A DNA stretch of 64,000 nt from Candidatus Aenigmatarchaeota archaeon. Lineage in GTDB: Archaea; Aenigmatarchaeota; Aenigmatarchaeia; QMZP01. The notes beneath the pieces were generated by a model. It had not been told where the DNA came from. It did not search any database and was given only the letters and a program-made list of their open reading frames with translations. This document shows positions 41,103 to 49,998 of this stretch, piece after piece. Position 1 is the first letter of the stretch; every line of letters begins with the position of its first letter. The stretch spans positions 1 through 64,000 of the forward strand of contig JACQII010000011.1 in the NCBI GenBank assembly GCA_016198585.1, in the 5' to 3' direction. A program made the translations under genes and the position numbers.

Positions 41103-42599
41103 ATGAGCCACGACCTGAAGATCCTCGCCCTCAACCCACCGTTCCTGCCCAAGTACTCGCGCCAATCCCGATCGCCGTGCGTAACCAAAGGGGGGACGAT
41201 CTACTATCCTTACTATCTTGCCTATGCTGCGGGAGCCGCCGAGCAGGCGGGCTTCGCGGTGAAGCTTGCAGACGGGGTCACGAACGGCTGGAGCCAGGAT
41301 GATGCCGTCGCTGAGGCGCGCGCCTTCGGGCCCGATCTGGTCGTCCTGGATACCTCGACCCCAAGCATCAAGAGCGATATCCGGGTCGCGACCGCGATCA
41401 AGGCTGCCATCCCCACCGCGCACATCAACCTGGTCGGGACTTTCCCGACGAACATGACCCAGGAATGCTTCCGCATGTCGCCCGCGATCGACTCGGTGTG
41501 TAGGGGTGAGTACGACAACACCATCACTAGCCTCGCCAACCATCTTGCCGCGGGAAAGGATTTGCACGGTGTCAATGGGCTCTCGTTCCGGCAAGCCGGC
41601 CTGATCACCAACAACAAGGAACCTGACCTGGTCTCCGATCTGGATGCGCTGCCGTTCGCCTCGCAGATCTACATGAAGCATTTCGGCGAGGAAGGCATCA
41701 AGAAGTACTTCTACGCCTCGATCACCTGGCCAGAAATCCAGATCCTGACCGCCCGAGGCTGCCGGTTCGGCTGCAGCTTCTGCAACATCCCGATGAAGCA
41801 GTCCTACCGGGCCCGGTCGATCAAGAACGTGGCCGACGAGTTCTCCTGGATCCAGGAGCACATGCCCTTCCTGAGCGAGATCATGCTCGAAGATGACACC
41901 TTCCCGATGGACAAGCAGCGCACGATCGACCTCTGCGACGAACTCATCCGGCGCGGCATCGACGTGACCTGGTCGTGCAACGCGCGGGTGAACACTGACC
42001 AAGAGACGATGCAGAGGATGAAGGAAGCGGGCTGCAGGCTCATGTGCGTCGGCTTTGAGTCCCCGACACAGTCGAGCTTGAACGCGGTCGTGAAGGGCCA
42101 GACCGACGGGATGGAGAAGACCTTCATGAACGCGACCCGGAAGTCCGGTCTCCTGGTGAACGGCTGCTTCATCCTCGGACTGCCGTCCGACACCCCGGAA
42201 ACGATGCAGGCCACGATCAACTTCGCCAAGGACCTGAATCCGAACTCGGCCCAGTTCTACCCGCTGATGGTCTACCCGGGAACGGGCGCATACGCGTGGG
42301 CGAAGAGCAACAACTTCCTCGCGACCGAGGACTGGGACCAGTGGCTCACTGACGAGGGTCTGCACAATACGACTGTCAGCCGGCCCGGCCTCTCCCGAGA
42401 AGAACTGCTCCATTGGTGCAACAAGGCCCGGCTCAACTTCTACACCAACCCCAAGTTCCTGGGCAAGATGATGAAGCAGGCCGTGGCCGACCCGCGCGAG
42501 GCTGTCCGCATCGCGAAAGGGTCGAAGGTCCTCTTCAAACACCTGCTCCGCTACGCGACCTCGGACGAGGGCAAAGTCTCCCAGAAGCAGGCCGCATAA
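41103..42599 (+). CDS. B12-binding-domain radical SAM protein
   Basis: A 498-residue enzyme. Residues 1-150 form a Rossmann-like cobalamin-binding domain (ILALNPPFLPKYSRQ, YYPYYLAYAAGAAEQAGF). The 4Fe-4S site is CRFGCSFC (C-x3-C-x2-C) at about residues 220-227, followed by LEDDTFPMDK, VNTDQETMQRMKEAGC and LGLPSDTPETM. This class cleaves SAM to a deoxyadenosyl radical and often methylates carbon or phosphorus or rearranges substrates. In glycan clusters it may modify sugars or polyprenyl lipids. The operator-like palindrome upstream is shared with the 61467 gene. Confidence 0.9.
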   Translation: MSHDLKILALNPPFLPKYSRQSRSPCVTKGGTIYYPYYLAYAAGAAEQAGFAVKLADGVTNGWSQDDAVAEARAFGPDLVVLDTSTPSIKSDIRVATAIKAAIPTAHINLVGTFPTNMTQECFRMSPAIDSVCRGEYDNTITSLANHLAAGKDLHGVNGLSFRQAGLITNNKEPDLVSDLDALPFASQIYMKHFGEEGIKKYFYASITWPEIQILTARGCRFGCSFCNIPMKQSYRARSIKNVADEFSWIQEHMPFLSEIMLEDDTFPMDKQRTIDLCDELIRRGIDVTWSCNARVNTDQETMQRMKEAGCRLMCVGFESPTQSSLNAVVKGQTDGMEKTFMNATRKSGLLVNGCFILGLPSDTPETMQATINFAKDLNPNSAQFYPLMVYPGTGAYAWAKSNNFLATEDWDQWLTDEGLHNTTVSRPGLSREELLHWCNKARLNFYTNPKFLGKMMKQAVADPREAVRIAKGSKVLFKHLLRYATSDEGKVSQKQAA

Positions 42600-42655
42600 C
42601 GCCGCTGGCAGGTAGTCCGGGAAATGTTCTTATACCCCCCGAGCAAAACCCTGGT

Positions 42656-43216
42656 ATGTCACGTATTGCGCTGGCTAAGGCAGTCCTCCACGGTCGGATC
42701 CTGGACGTGGGCCATTCCGTGGGGCCGCTGCATACGGAAATAGCCGACGGCAGGGACGTCACGGCCATCGACATCGTCATCAAGCGGCCAGGCAAGAACG
42801 TGGTGAAGGCTGACGCGACCCGCATGCCCTTCCGGGCGCAGACGTTCGACTCCCTGCTGGCCGGGGAGATCATCGAGCATCTTGACGAACCAGGGCGCTT
42901 CGTCGCCGAGGGCCGGCGCGTCCTGAAGGACGGCGGCACCCTCCTCCTGACGACACCCAACCGCCGGTCACTCCTGAACCGGCTGACGAAGGCGTATGAG
43001 AAGCCTGCCCACCTGACCCTCTTCACCCGACAGGAGCTGGTCTCGCTTCTGGAGCAGCACGGGTTCCGCGTGGAACGCCTCACCCTTCTGCCGTACACGG
43101 CTGAATCCTCCGAGGGCAGCGGCCATCCTTGGTTCTTCCCGATCCGCAAGGCCATGCATCCGTTTCTGCCCGCCCCGCTCCAGGAGCAGTTCGTGGTCAT
43201 CGCGAGGGCAGTATGA
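42656..43216 (+). CDS. Class I SAM-dependent methyltransferase (short)
   Basis: A 186-residue methyltransferase with ILDVGHSVGPLHTEI, where His replaces the usual Cys/Gly before the second Gly. AIDIVIKRPGKNVVKADATRMPF, AGEIIEHLDEPGRF and LKDGGTLLLTTPNRRSLL follow. The C-terminus PLQEQFVVIARAV is typical of methyltransferase type 11. TTCTTATA centred 26 bp before ATG 42656 starts a three-gene operon with a GT2 and a GT4, both joined by ATGA overlaps. Confidence 0.86.
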   Translation: MSRIALAKAVLHGRILDVGHSVGPLHTEIADGRDVTAIDIVIKRPGKNVVKADATRMPFRAQTFDSLLAGEIIEHLDEPGRFVAEGRRVLKDGGTLLLTTPNRRSLLNRLTKAYEKPAHLTLFTRQELVSLLEQHGFRVERLTLLPYTAESSEGSGHPWFFPIRKAMHPFLPAPLQEQFVVIARAV

Positions 43217-44169
43217 TCAGCGTGGTCGTCCCGGTCTACAACGGCGAGGCCGTGATCGGGACTTGCCTGCGGGCGTTGCAGGACCAGGATTACCGTGGCC
43301 GCATGGAGATCATCGTCGTCGATGACGGCTCAACCGACCGGTCTGCCGCCGTCGCACGGCAGTACCGGGCACGGGTCCTGACTCAGGCCCACAGCGGCCC
43401 TGCAACCGCGCGCAACCGCGGGGCTCGCTCAGCTCGGGGGGAGATCATCCTCTTCACCGACGCGGATTGCGAGCCCAGCCGCTCGTGGGTCCGCGAGATG
43501 CTCGCCCCCTTCGACGACCGGACGGTCACCGGCGTCCAGGGAGCCTACCGAAGCCGGCAGCCCGAACTGATGGCCCGGTTCTCCCAGATCGAGATCGAGG
43601 ACCGCTATACTCGGATGCGATCGTTCACGACCATCGACTTCATCGGAACCTACGCCGCCGCGTATCGGAAGAGCGCGTTCCCTGGGTTTGACGAGACTTT
43701 CACGGCCGCCTCGGGAGAGGACAGCGAGCTCTCCTTCCGCCTCGCCGCGCAGGGCAAGAAGCTCGTCTTCGCTCCCCGGGCAGTGGTCTACCACCGCCAT
43801 CCGTCGACCTTGGGGGACTACCTGCGGGTCAAGTTCTGGCGCGCCTATTGGCGCGTGCCGCTCTACCGGAAGCATGCGAGCAAGATGGCCAGCGAGACCT
43901 ACACCCCACAGGCCTTGAAGGCCCAGATCGGCCTCGTCGGCCTGGTCGTTCTCTTCGCCGCGGGCTCGCTCGTGAGGGACGACCTGCTTTTCGGCGCAGG
44001 CGCGGCGTACCTGCTGCTCGTCGTCTCGACCCTGCCGTTCGCGTTCCGGGCTGTGAGGAAGGACGTCGCGGTCGGGGCGGCGTCGCTGGCGATCCTGCAG
44101 CTGCGCGCCTTGGTCTTCGCGCTCGGCCTCGTCGAGGGTTTCATTCGCGCGCCAAGGAGGGCCGCATGA
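43213..44169 (+). CDS. GT2 glycosyltransferase with C-terminal membrane helices
   Basis: A 318-residue enzyme with VVVPVYNGEAVIGTCL, IVVDDGSTDRSAAVAR, FTDADCEPSRSWVREM (D-x-D) and GFDETFTAASGEDSELSFRLAAQG. The last 80 residues hold two hydrophobic segments (LVGLVVLFAAGSLV and LLLVVSTLPFAF). It is translationally coupled to the methyltransferase upstream and the GT4 downstream and would act at the inner face of the membrane. Confidence 0.9.
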   Translation: MISVVVPVYNGEAVIGTCLRALQDQDYRGRMEIIVVDDGSTDRSAAVARQYRARVLTQAHSGPATARNRGARSARGEIILFTDADCEPSRSWVREMLAPFDDRTVTGVQGAYRSRQPELMARFSQIEIEDRYTRMRSFTTIDFIGTYAAAYRKSAFPGFDETFTAASGEDSELSFRLAAQGKKLVFAPRAVVYHRHPSTLGDYLRVKFWRAYWRVPLYRKHASKMASETYTPQALKAQIGLVGLVVLFAAGSLVRDDLLFGAGAAYLLLVVSTLPFAFRAVRKDVAVGAASLAILQLRALVFALGLVEGFIRAPRRAA

Positions 44170-45206
44170 AGATCCTCCACGCCACGAACCACTACTTCCC
44201 CTGCGTCGGCGGCATCGAGAGCCAGGTGCGCGACCTCTGCCACCAGCTCACGGCCCGCGGCCACCAGGCGGACGTGCTCTGCCTCAACCGCTGCAGCGAC
44301 GGCCGGCCGCTGCCCGCTACCAGTCGGGACGGGCAGGTAACGGTCACGCGCGTTCCGTTCGTCGACCTCAAGTACTACAAGGTCGCCGGGAACCTGCTCC
44401 AGTATATCGAGGGGTATGACGTGATCCACGTCCACGGCCTCGGCTACTTCCTCGACCTCCTCGCCTCAACCAAGCGGATCCACCGCAAGCGGCTCGTGCT
44501 CTCGACCCACGGCGGCTTCTTCCACACCCCCTCGCTCGGGACGCTCAAGAAGCTCCATTTCTCGACGCTGACGCGGCTCGCGCTGCGGAATGTCGACCGC
44601 GTGGTCGCGGTTAGCAAGGAGGATGCGCGACGGTTCTCGGCGATCACGGGGCGTGTCGAGCACCTTCCCAACGCGATCGACACGTCCCGGTTCCGGCCAG
44701 GGCGCAAGGCCAAGGCCAGCTTCGTCTCTGTCGGCAGGTCGGCAAGCAACAAGCGGCTTGATCTGCTGCTCCGCGCGTTCAAGGGCCTGGAGTCGCGCGC
44801 GACCCTGACGCTCGTCGGCGATCCCGGCCTCCAGAGTGTCGTGCGGAACGCGGGGATGGAACGCTCGGTCACCGTCCTGGCCGATGCATCGGAGAGGGAG
44901 AAGCTGCGAGCTCTGGCACGAGCCCAGTTCATCGTCTCCGCCTCCGCCTACGAAGGCTTCGGCGTCGCGGTTCTCGAAGGGATGGCCGCAGGCTGCGTGC
45001 CTGTCGTCTCCCCGATTCCCGCCTACAAGGAGCTGGTCGGCGACGCCGGCTTCTTCATTGACTTCTCCGCCCCTGGAGCGGCGGATCGGCTGCGGCGCGT
45101 GGTCACGTCGCCTCTCGCGGCGAAACAGCGGCGAGCCCGGCTGCGTGCTGCCGCTTACGACTGGAAGCGAATCATCCTAGCTTGGGAGCGCATCTATACA
45201 GGCTAG
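44166..45206 (+). CDS. GT4 (GT-B fold) glycosyltransferase
   Basis: A 346-residue enzyme with an N-terminal HATNHYFPCVGGIESQVRDL glycine loop, IHVHGLGYF, VVAVSKEDARRF and VEHLPNAIDTSRFRPG. The C-terminal donor domain has VSVGRSASNKRLDLLLRAF and the EGFGVAVLEGMAAGCVPVVSPI motif (E-x7-E). It would add a sugar from a nucleotide donor to the growing lipid-linked glycan and is the last gene of the operon. It faces the convergent methyltransferase at 45227. Confidence 0.92.
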   Translation: MKILHATNHYFPCVGGIESQVRDLCHQLTARGHQADVLCLNRCSDGRPLPATSRDGQVTVTRVPFVDLKYYKVAGNLLQYIEGYDVIHVHGLGYFLDLLASTKRIHRKRLVLSTHGGFFHTPSLGTLKKLHFSTLTRLALRNVDRVVAVSKEDARRFSAITGRVEHLPNAIDTSRFRPGRKAKASFVSVGRSASNKRLDLLLRAFKGLESRATLTLVGDPGLQSVVRNAGMERSVTVLADASEREKLRALARAQFIVSASAYEGFGVAVLEGMAAGCVPVVSPIPAYKELVGDAGFFIDFSAPGAADRLRRVVTSPLAAKQRRARLRAAAYDWKRIILAWERIYTG

Positions 45207-45226
45207 CCTGCTGGATACTTTCGTTC

Positions 45227-45874
45227 TCAGCGTTCAGCGATGAAGATGATCTGCTCGGTGTTCAAGGAGGGGAACATCGGAGAGAGCAGCCGGGAGGCCA
45301 TGCCCACGATCCCTCGCTCGCGCTGTGGGCGCAGTTCGCGTCGGAAACGCGGGAACACCTGGGCAACCAAGGCCGTCCACTGGCCGATGCCTGCGATGTA
45401 CTTGTGGCCAAAGGCGTCAATCTGGTGCGAGACCAGCGGCTTGCCCAGGACGAAGTCCACCTTGTTCCGCAGGGTGTACTCATTGGGGAGGGCGATGATC
45501 GCCATGCCGCCCGGCGCCAGGCAGGTCTTGACCTGCTGGAGAACATGCAGCGGCCGGGTGATGTGCTCGAGAACGTTCGAACAGATGATGACGTCGAAGC
45601 TGCGCGGCCTGAACGGGAGCCGATCGCGATCCAAGTCGACAACCTTCTTGGGGATCCGGTACGGGTTATCGGGAATGTAGTCGACACCGGCGATGACGTT
45701 GTCCTTCCGAAGCTTCGACAGGAGGTAGCCTTGGCCGCAGCCGACGTCCAGGACGCGCTTGCCGGAGAACGCCAGCAAGTGGCGGAGCAGGGAGTAGTTG
45801 GCCTGTTCGTGCTCGTAGGCCGGCCTGTTCTTCCGCAGGTTCAGGTGGAACGACCATTCCTCATCCGTGGGCAT
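45227..45874 (-). CDS. Class I SAM-dependent methyltransferase
   Basis: A 215-residue methyltransferase with RVLDVGCGQGYLLSKLR motif I, VVDLDRDRLPFR, IICSNVLEHITRPLHVL and LAPGGMAIIALPNEYTL. The segment DFVLGKPLVSHQIDAFGHKYIAG is common in methyltransferases that act on lipid or sugar intermediates. The start lies only 37 bp from the divergent flippase gene. The AT-rich spacer (TTAATTAA) must serve both promoters. Confidence 0.86.
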   Translation of the reverse strand: MPTDEEWSFHLNLRKNRPAYEHEQANYSLLRHLLAFSGKRVLDVGCGQGYLLSKLRKDNVIAGVDYIPDNPYRIPKKVVDLDRDRLPFRPRSFDVIICSNVLEHITRPLHVLQQVKTCLAPGGMAIIALPNEYTLRNKVDFVLGKPLVSHQIDAFGHKYIAGIGQWTALVAQVFPRFRRELRPQRERGIVGMASRLLSPMFPSLNTEQIIFIAER

Positions 45875-45911
45875 AGCACACCGATATTACTTAATTAACC
45901 ACTATAATAGT

Positions 45912-47249
45912 ATGTCGCTACGTCTCGATGTGTTCAAGCTGATGTCCTTCAGCCTGCTGAACTCCCTGGTCCTGAAGTTGCTCGGGGTGGCCAGCTTCTA
46001 CATCATCGTGCGCGCCCTGCCCCGGACGGACATCGGGCTGATCGGCGTCGTCGGGGGGTATGCTGCGATCCTGGGCTTCCTTTCTCTCGGACCGGAGTCG
46101 GCCCTGGTCAGGGATTTCCCGAAGATCAAGGACAGCATCAACAAGCACCTGAGCGCCTACATGAAATTCTGGGCCTACCGGACCGTGCTGATCATGGCCG
46201 TCTCCCTGGGGCTCGGCCTCTGGGTGTGGCACTACTACCAGGACGTGCGTTTCTTCCTCTACATGGTCGGAATTGCGGTCTCCGTGAACCTGAACCTCTT
46301 CGAGCAGATCATCACCGAGTTGTTTTACGTGGATTTCAAGCAACAGATCGTGCTGAAAGTCAACCTGGTCATCAAGCTCGTGTTCCTCGCATTGCTGTTC
46401 TCGCTCTTCTGGCAGCCTGACGTGCTCCTCTACCTAGGGATCCTGGTGGGTATCGACGCCGTAAGCGCCGGCACCTGGATCGTCCTCTTGTTCCGCCGGT
46501 ACCACTTCCGGTTCACCGGTGAGGGCGCAAGGAACATACTCCGGTGGAACCTCATGGACTACTCGCTCTGGGCCCACCTGTCGAACTCGTTCAATACCCT
46601 GGTCTACAAGATCGACACCCTGGTTCTCAGCTTCTTCGCCGCCCTCGCCGCGATCGGCAACTACACCATCGCCCTGGAGATCGCCGGCTTCTTCTTCATC
46701 ATTCCGCGGCTACTGCAGAAGTCGGTCATCGTCGGGACCGTGAACCTGCAGAATACCGAGCGGCTGAACGAGGTGATCTTCATTTTCGTGAAGTACTTTG
46801 CCCTCCTCAGCGTCGCGCAGCTCGCTTTCTTCCTCATTGCTGGACCGTGGATCGTCTCGATCTTCACTGACATCGCTGTCCAGGAGATCTACCTCTACGC
46901 CCTGCTGATGCTCGTTGGCGTCTCGGTCCTGAACGTGGTCCGTCCGATCTCGACCTTGATCAACACCCATGCTAGCATGCGGAAGGGATTCTTCTGGGTC
47001 TACCTTCCCGGTTCCCTGATCGGGGTTGCTGCCTACGCACTCGGCGCTGCCTGGTATGGTCCGCTGGGCGTCGCGGCGGCAAACATCGTGGCGTACAGCG
47101 TGCTCGCTGTCCTGATTGTGGTGTTCGTCCACCGAGTGGTGCCGCTCAAGCCGACGTTCAGCCTCATGAGCGACATCGAACGAGGCCTCCTGAAGGATCT
47201 CCGAACATCGAAGGGTGGATTGGAGGACAACACACCCCGGAAGAAGTGA
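45912..47249 (+). CDS. Wzx-like polysaccharide/lipid-linked oligosaccharide flippase
   Basis: A 445-residue protein of the MATE/MVF/Wzx superfamily with about 12-14 membrane spans. It has LNSLVLKLLGVASFYIIVRALPRTDIGLIG, a LGPESALVRDFPKIK loop, and a central DYSLWAHLSNSFNTLVYKIDTLVLSFFAALAAIGNY segment, which is a family hallmark. It would flip the lipid-linked glycan to the outer face for AglB or GT-C enzymes. GATATTAC centred 26 bp before ATG 45912 is its promoter. Confidence 0.9.
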   Translation: MSLRLDVFKLMSFSLLNSLVLKLLGVASFYIIVRALPRTDIGLIGVVGGYAAILGFLSLGPESALVRDFPKIKDSINKHLSAYMKFWAYRTVLIMAVSLGLGLWVWHYYQDVRFFLYMVGIAVSVNLNLFEQIITELFYVDFKQQIVLKVNLVIKLVFLALLFSLFWQPDVLLYLGILVGIDAVSAGTWIVLLFRRYHFRFTGEGARNILRWNLMDYSLWAHLSNSFNTLVYKIDTLVLSFFAALAAIGNYTIALEIAGFFFIIPRLLQKSVIVGTVNLQNTERLNEVIFIFVKYFALLSVAQLAFFLIAGPWIVSIFTDIAVQEIYLYALLMLVGVSVLNVVRPISTLINTHASMRKGFFWVYLPGSLIGVAAYALGAAWYGPLGVAAANIVAYSVLAVLIVVFVHRVVPLKPTFSLMSDIERGLLKDLRTSKGGLEDNTPRKK

Positions 47250-47255
47250 GGTGCC

Positions 47256-48680
47256 TTAATTGTTCTTCGCCTTCACCACGGCGTTGAAGAGTGACTTCGG
47301 GATGACGCTCTTCGCATAGAGCGTTCCGATGACCTTCCCCGGGAAGCCGTAGTCGCGCCGCAGCCTGCGCAAGTGGTATCGCTTCCGAATCTCGGCCTGG
47401 ACCCTGGGTATTTTCTCCTCGATGTAGCGCCGCTGCTCGGGCGTGATGTGCGGTGTCTTCACCAGAACGCGCTCGGCCTTGGGATTCACGTCATTCAGGT
47501 ATTCCTCGGGCTGGATGACAAAGAGACCGTTCTCCTTGATCCTCCGAAAGTCTTCCGTCCCCAGGTAGGGCACGAGGTTATTGAAGTTCGCGTGGCGGAT
47601 GGGGTATTTGAGCGCGAGGTTGAAGGTGTCTTCCACGTCCTGGAGGGTCTGGAAGGGGAAGCCGACCATCATGTTGAGGCTGACGTCGAAACCGACATCG
47701 ATCGCGTCCCGGATCGCGCGCTCGATTGTTTCCAGGGATTCGCCCTTCCTGACCAGGGCGAGCATCTTCTCGTTCCCGACCTCGACGCCGTAGGACATCC
47801 GGTCAAAACCGGCGTCCTTCATCCGCTGGAGGAGCTGCTTGGTGACCCGGTCCGCGCGGACGCCCTGCGGAACATTGAAACGCAGGCCCTTCAGTTGGCC
47901 GCCCTTCTTCGCCTGATCGATGAGGTCGCAGAGTTTCAGGATACGCTCCTGGTGGAACGTGAAGTTGTCGTCGAGGAACTCGATCCGGCGGTAGCCCTTC
48001 GCATGCCAGTGGCTGATCTCCTCCATCATGCTTTCAGGGGAGCGGAAGCGCCACCAGTTGCCACTGACTACGGGGACGGCGCAGAACGTGCACTTCTCCG
48101 GGCAGCCGCGGGAGCTCAGGACGCACATGCCCGGATACCAGTATTTCTGGAGTTCGAACTTCTCATACCGCGGCCAGGGAAGCGCGTTGATGTCGCGGCG
48201 GAACTGACGCTCACCGGTGAAGACGATCTTGCCTCCGTCGCGATAGAGCAGGCCCTTAATGTCCTTGAGCGGCGCACCTTGGCAGAGCTCAATCAGCGTG
48301 TCTTCGCCCTCCTTGACGATGCCGAAATCGATGGCCGGGCATTCTTTCAGCACACGCTCCCGTTCGGTGGAGATGTGTGCTGCCCCGACCGCGATCTTGA
48401 CGTCGGGGAAGGCAGCCTTGATCCGCTGGATCAGGACATAGCTGTCCTTGTAGCGATAGCTCTTCATGGCGATGCCAAGCAGGTCGGGCCGGACCGCCTT
48501 GATCTTGGCCACCAGGTCGTCGAACGAGTAACCGAGGTTCAGGTCGAAGACATCGTAGGCGATCTGGTGGGACTTGAGGTACTCGGCAAGGTAGCCGAGT
48601 GCCAGGTCAGGCACGTCGCCCGGCCGGTAAGCGCTATTGTAGTACGCGACCGGCACCAGGAGCACATTCTGGAATCTCAT
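47256..48680 (-). CDS. B12-binding-domain radical SAM protein
   Basis: A 474-residue enzyme with a cobalamin-type Rossmann domain (VAYYNSAYRPGDVPDLALGYLAEYL; GAAHISTERERVL) and the cluster CPEKCTFC (C-x3-C-x2-C) at about residues 192-199. FLDDNFTFHQERILKLCDLI, YGVEVGNEKMLALVRKGESLETI and GFPFQTLQDVEDTF follow, and a basic C-terminus ends SLFNAVVKAKNN. It differs from the other two radical SAM proteins and lacks the upstream palindrome. TTTAAAGG is centred 25 bp before ATG 48680. The substrate is unknown. Confidence 0.9.
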   Translation of the reverse strand: MRFQNVLLVPVAYYNSAYRPGDVPDLALGYLAEYLKSHQIAYDVFDLNLGYSFDDLVAKIKAVRPDLLGIAMKSYRYKDSYVLIQRIKAAFPDVKIAVGAAHISTERERVLKECPAIDFGIVKEGEDTLIELCQGAPLKDIKGLLYRDGGKIVFTGERQFRRDINALPWPRYEKFELQKYWYPGMCVLSSRGCPEKCTFCAVPVVSGNWWRFRSPESMMEEISHWHAKGYRRIEFLDDNFTFHQERILKLCDLIDQAKKGGQLKGLRFNVPQGVRADRVTKQLLQRMKDAGFDRMSYGVEVGNEKMLALVRKGESLETIERAIRDAIDVGFDVSLNMMVGFPFQTLQDVEDTFNLALKYPIRHANFNNLVPYLGTEDFRRIKENGLFVIQPEEYLNDVNPKAERVLVKTPHITPEQRRYIEEKIPRVQAEIRKRYHLRRLRRDYGFPGKVIGTLYAKSVIPKSLFNAVVKAKNN

Positions 48681-48750
48681 AGGGATACCTTTCCTCAGGA
48701 CCTTTAAATGGTTTTTCCCAGAGGGACCGGCGACGTCTCCGGCCGCAGTG

Positions 48751-49998
48751 TCAGTAGGCAGGAGCGAAGATGGCCGACTGGTCCGTGGGAGCGCGGCAAC
48801 GGATGCACTGCCCGGTCCCGGGAGAGGTGACCCGGAGCGAGCTCCCGGTATCTTGCTTGATCGCCGAGGCGCAGTTCACGGCGCCGCACCAACCGGCGCG
48901 CTGGTAGGCATGATGCGCCTGGGCAGTCCGGATGAACTCACCGTACTCGGCGGGCGCATGCATCGGCACGCGGGCTTGGGCGCGCTCCCAGAGGGCCTGC
49001 TGGATCTCTTCCAACAGGCGGGCGGCAGTCGCGGGCAGCGTCGCCTCGGTCACGGGGACCGCCTCGCCCGTATCGCGGCGCGTGAGTGTCAGGCCGCGCC
49101 CACGGGAGAGCACCAAGGGAACGCCCTTGAGGACCGGATCGTCAACCACGCCGGTCCGCAGCGGGCCAAGGGTTTCCCGGTAGTCTTCGGTTCCGTCGAG
49201 GGCGACCTGAACCGGCGCGATACGCGGCGGCAAGATCAGTCCTCGCGCGTCACTGTGCATCATGACCATCGCGCCGATCAGCCGCGTGGTGACCCCGTGA
49301 CAGGACTGCCAGACCGGCTCTCCGTGGTAGGTGAGGTCAAGTGGCCGGCTGAACCGCTGACCGAGGAAGTGTGACGTGGCCATCTGCACCGACTTCACCG
49401 ACGGCATGATGGCCTCGAGGGCAAGCGTGTATTCAGCTCCAGGGAAGAGGCGGTGGGGCGGCTTCGCGCCTGCCACGGTAGGGATGGCGAGCAGGCCTTC
49501 GATCAGCTCCTTGTAGACGGCAAGCATCTCCCGCGCCATCACCTCGGCCTCCTCGCGCGTGGCATGGACGGTGTGACTCTCCTGCCAGAGGAATTCGTTG
49601 TCGCGGATCAGGGGCAAGTTCGGCTTCAGGCGCTCCCACCGGACAACGGAGCAGAACTGGTTCACCTTGATCGGCACCCCCCGGGAAATCCAGCGCTTCA
49701 GCGTCGGGTAGATCACCATTTCCGAGGTGGGCCGGACCACGAGGCCGTCGGCGACCATGAGCTCTTTCCGGAAGCCCTCATAGTGGTCGGCCTGCTTCTT
49801 CATCTCCGCTTCAGGGATGAAGAGCGGGAAGTATGCGGTAGTGAATCCCTTTTCCTTCAGCCGCCGGTCCAAGAAGCCTGTGATCTGCGCCCAGATGGCC
49901 AGGCAGTCTTCCTTGAAGACCGAGCAGCCGGGAACAACCGAAGCTTCAACCAGCCCGGCGCGCTCGACCAGCTCGCGGTAGCGAGCGTCATGGTCCAT
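48751..49998 (-). CDS. proS: Archaeal-type prolyl-tRNA synthetase with shortened anticodon-domain region
   Basis: A 415-residue class II synthetase, against about 480 in typical archaeal ProRS. Motif 1 is YFPLFIPEAEM, RPTSEMVIYP binds proline, motif 2 is VVRWERLKPNLPLIRDNEFLWQES, and motif 3 is GVTTRLIGAMVMMHSDARGLILPP. From APVQV to LKGVPL there are only about 24 residues, where I recall about 45 in the family, and the KFNEWE anticodon contact is missing. The C-terminal zinc site (CGAVNC, CIRC) is kept. The region before RPTSE is also short. It is the last gene of a four-gene operon with no translation genes nearby. It may be the only ProRS or a specialised paralogue. Confidence 0.85.
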   Translation of the reverse strand: MDHDARYRELVERAGLVEASVVPGCSVFKEDCLAIWAQITGFLDRRLKEKGFTTAYFPLFIPEAEMKKQADHYEGFRKELMVADGLVVRPTSEMVIYPTLKRWISRGVPIKVNQFCSVVRWERLKPNLPLIRDNEFLWQESHTVHATREEAEVMAREMLAVYKELIEGLLAIPTVAGAKPPHRLFPGAEYTLALEAIMPSVKSVQMATSHFLGQRFSRPLDLTYHGEPVWQSCHGVTTRLIGAMVMMHSDARGLILPPRIAPVQVALDGTEDYRETLGPLRTGVVDDPVLKGVPLVLSRGRGLTLTRRDTGEAVPVTEATLPATAARLLEEIQQALWERAQARVPMHAPAEYGEFIRTAQAHHAYQRAGWCGAVNCASAIKQDTGSSLRVTSPGTGQCIRCRAPTDQSAIFAPAY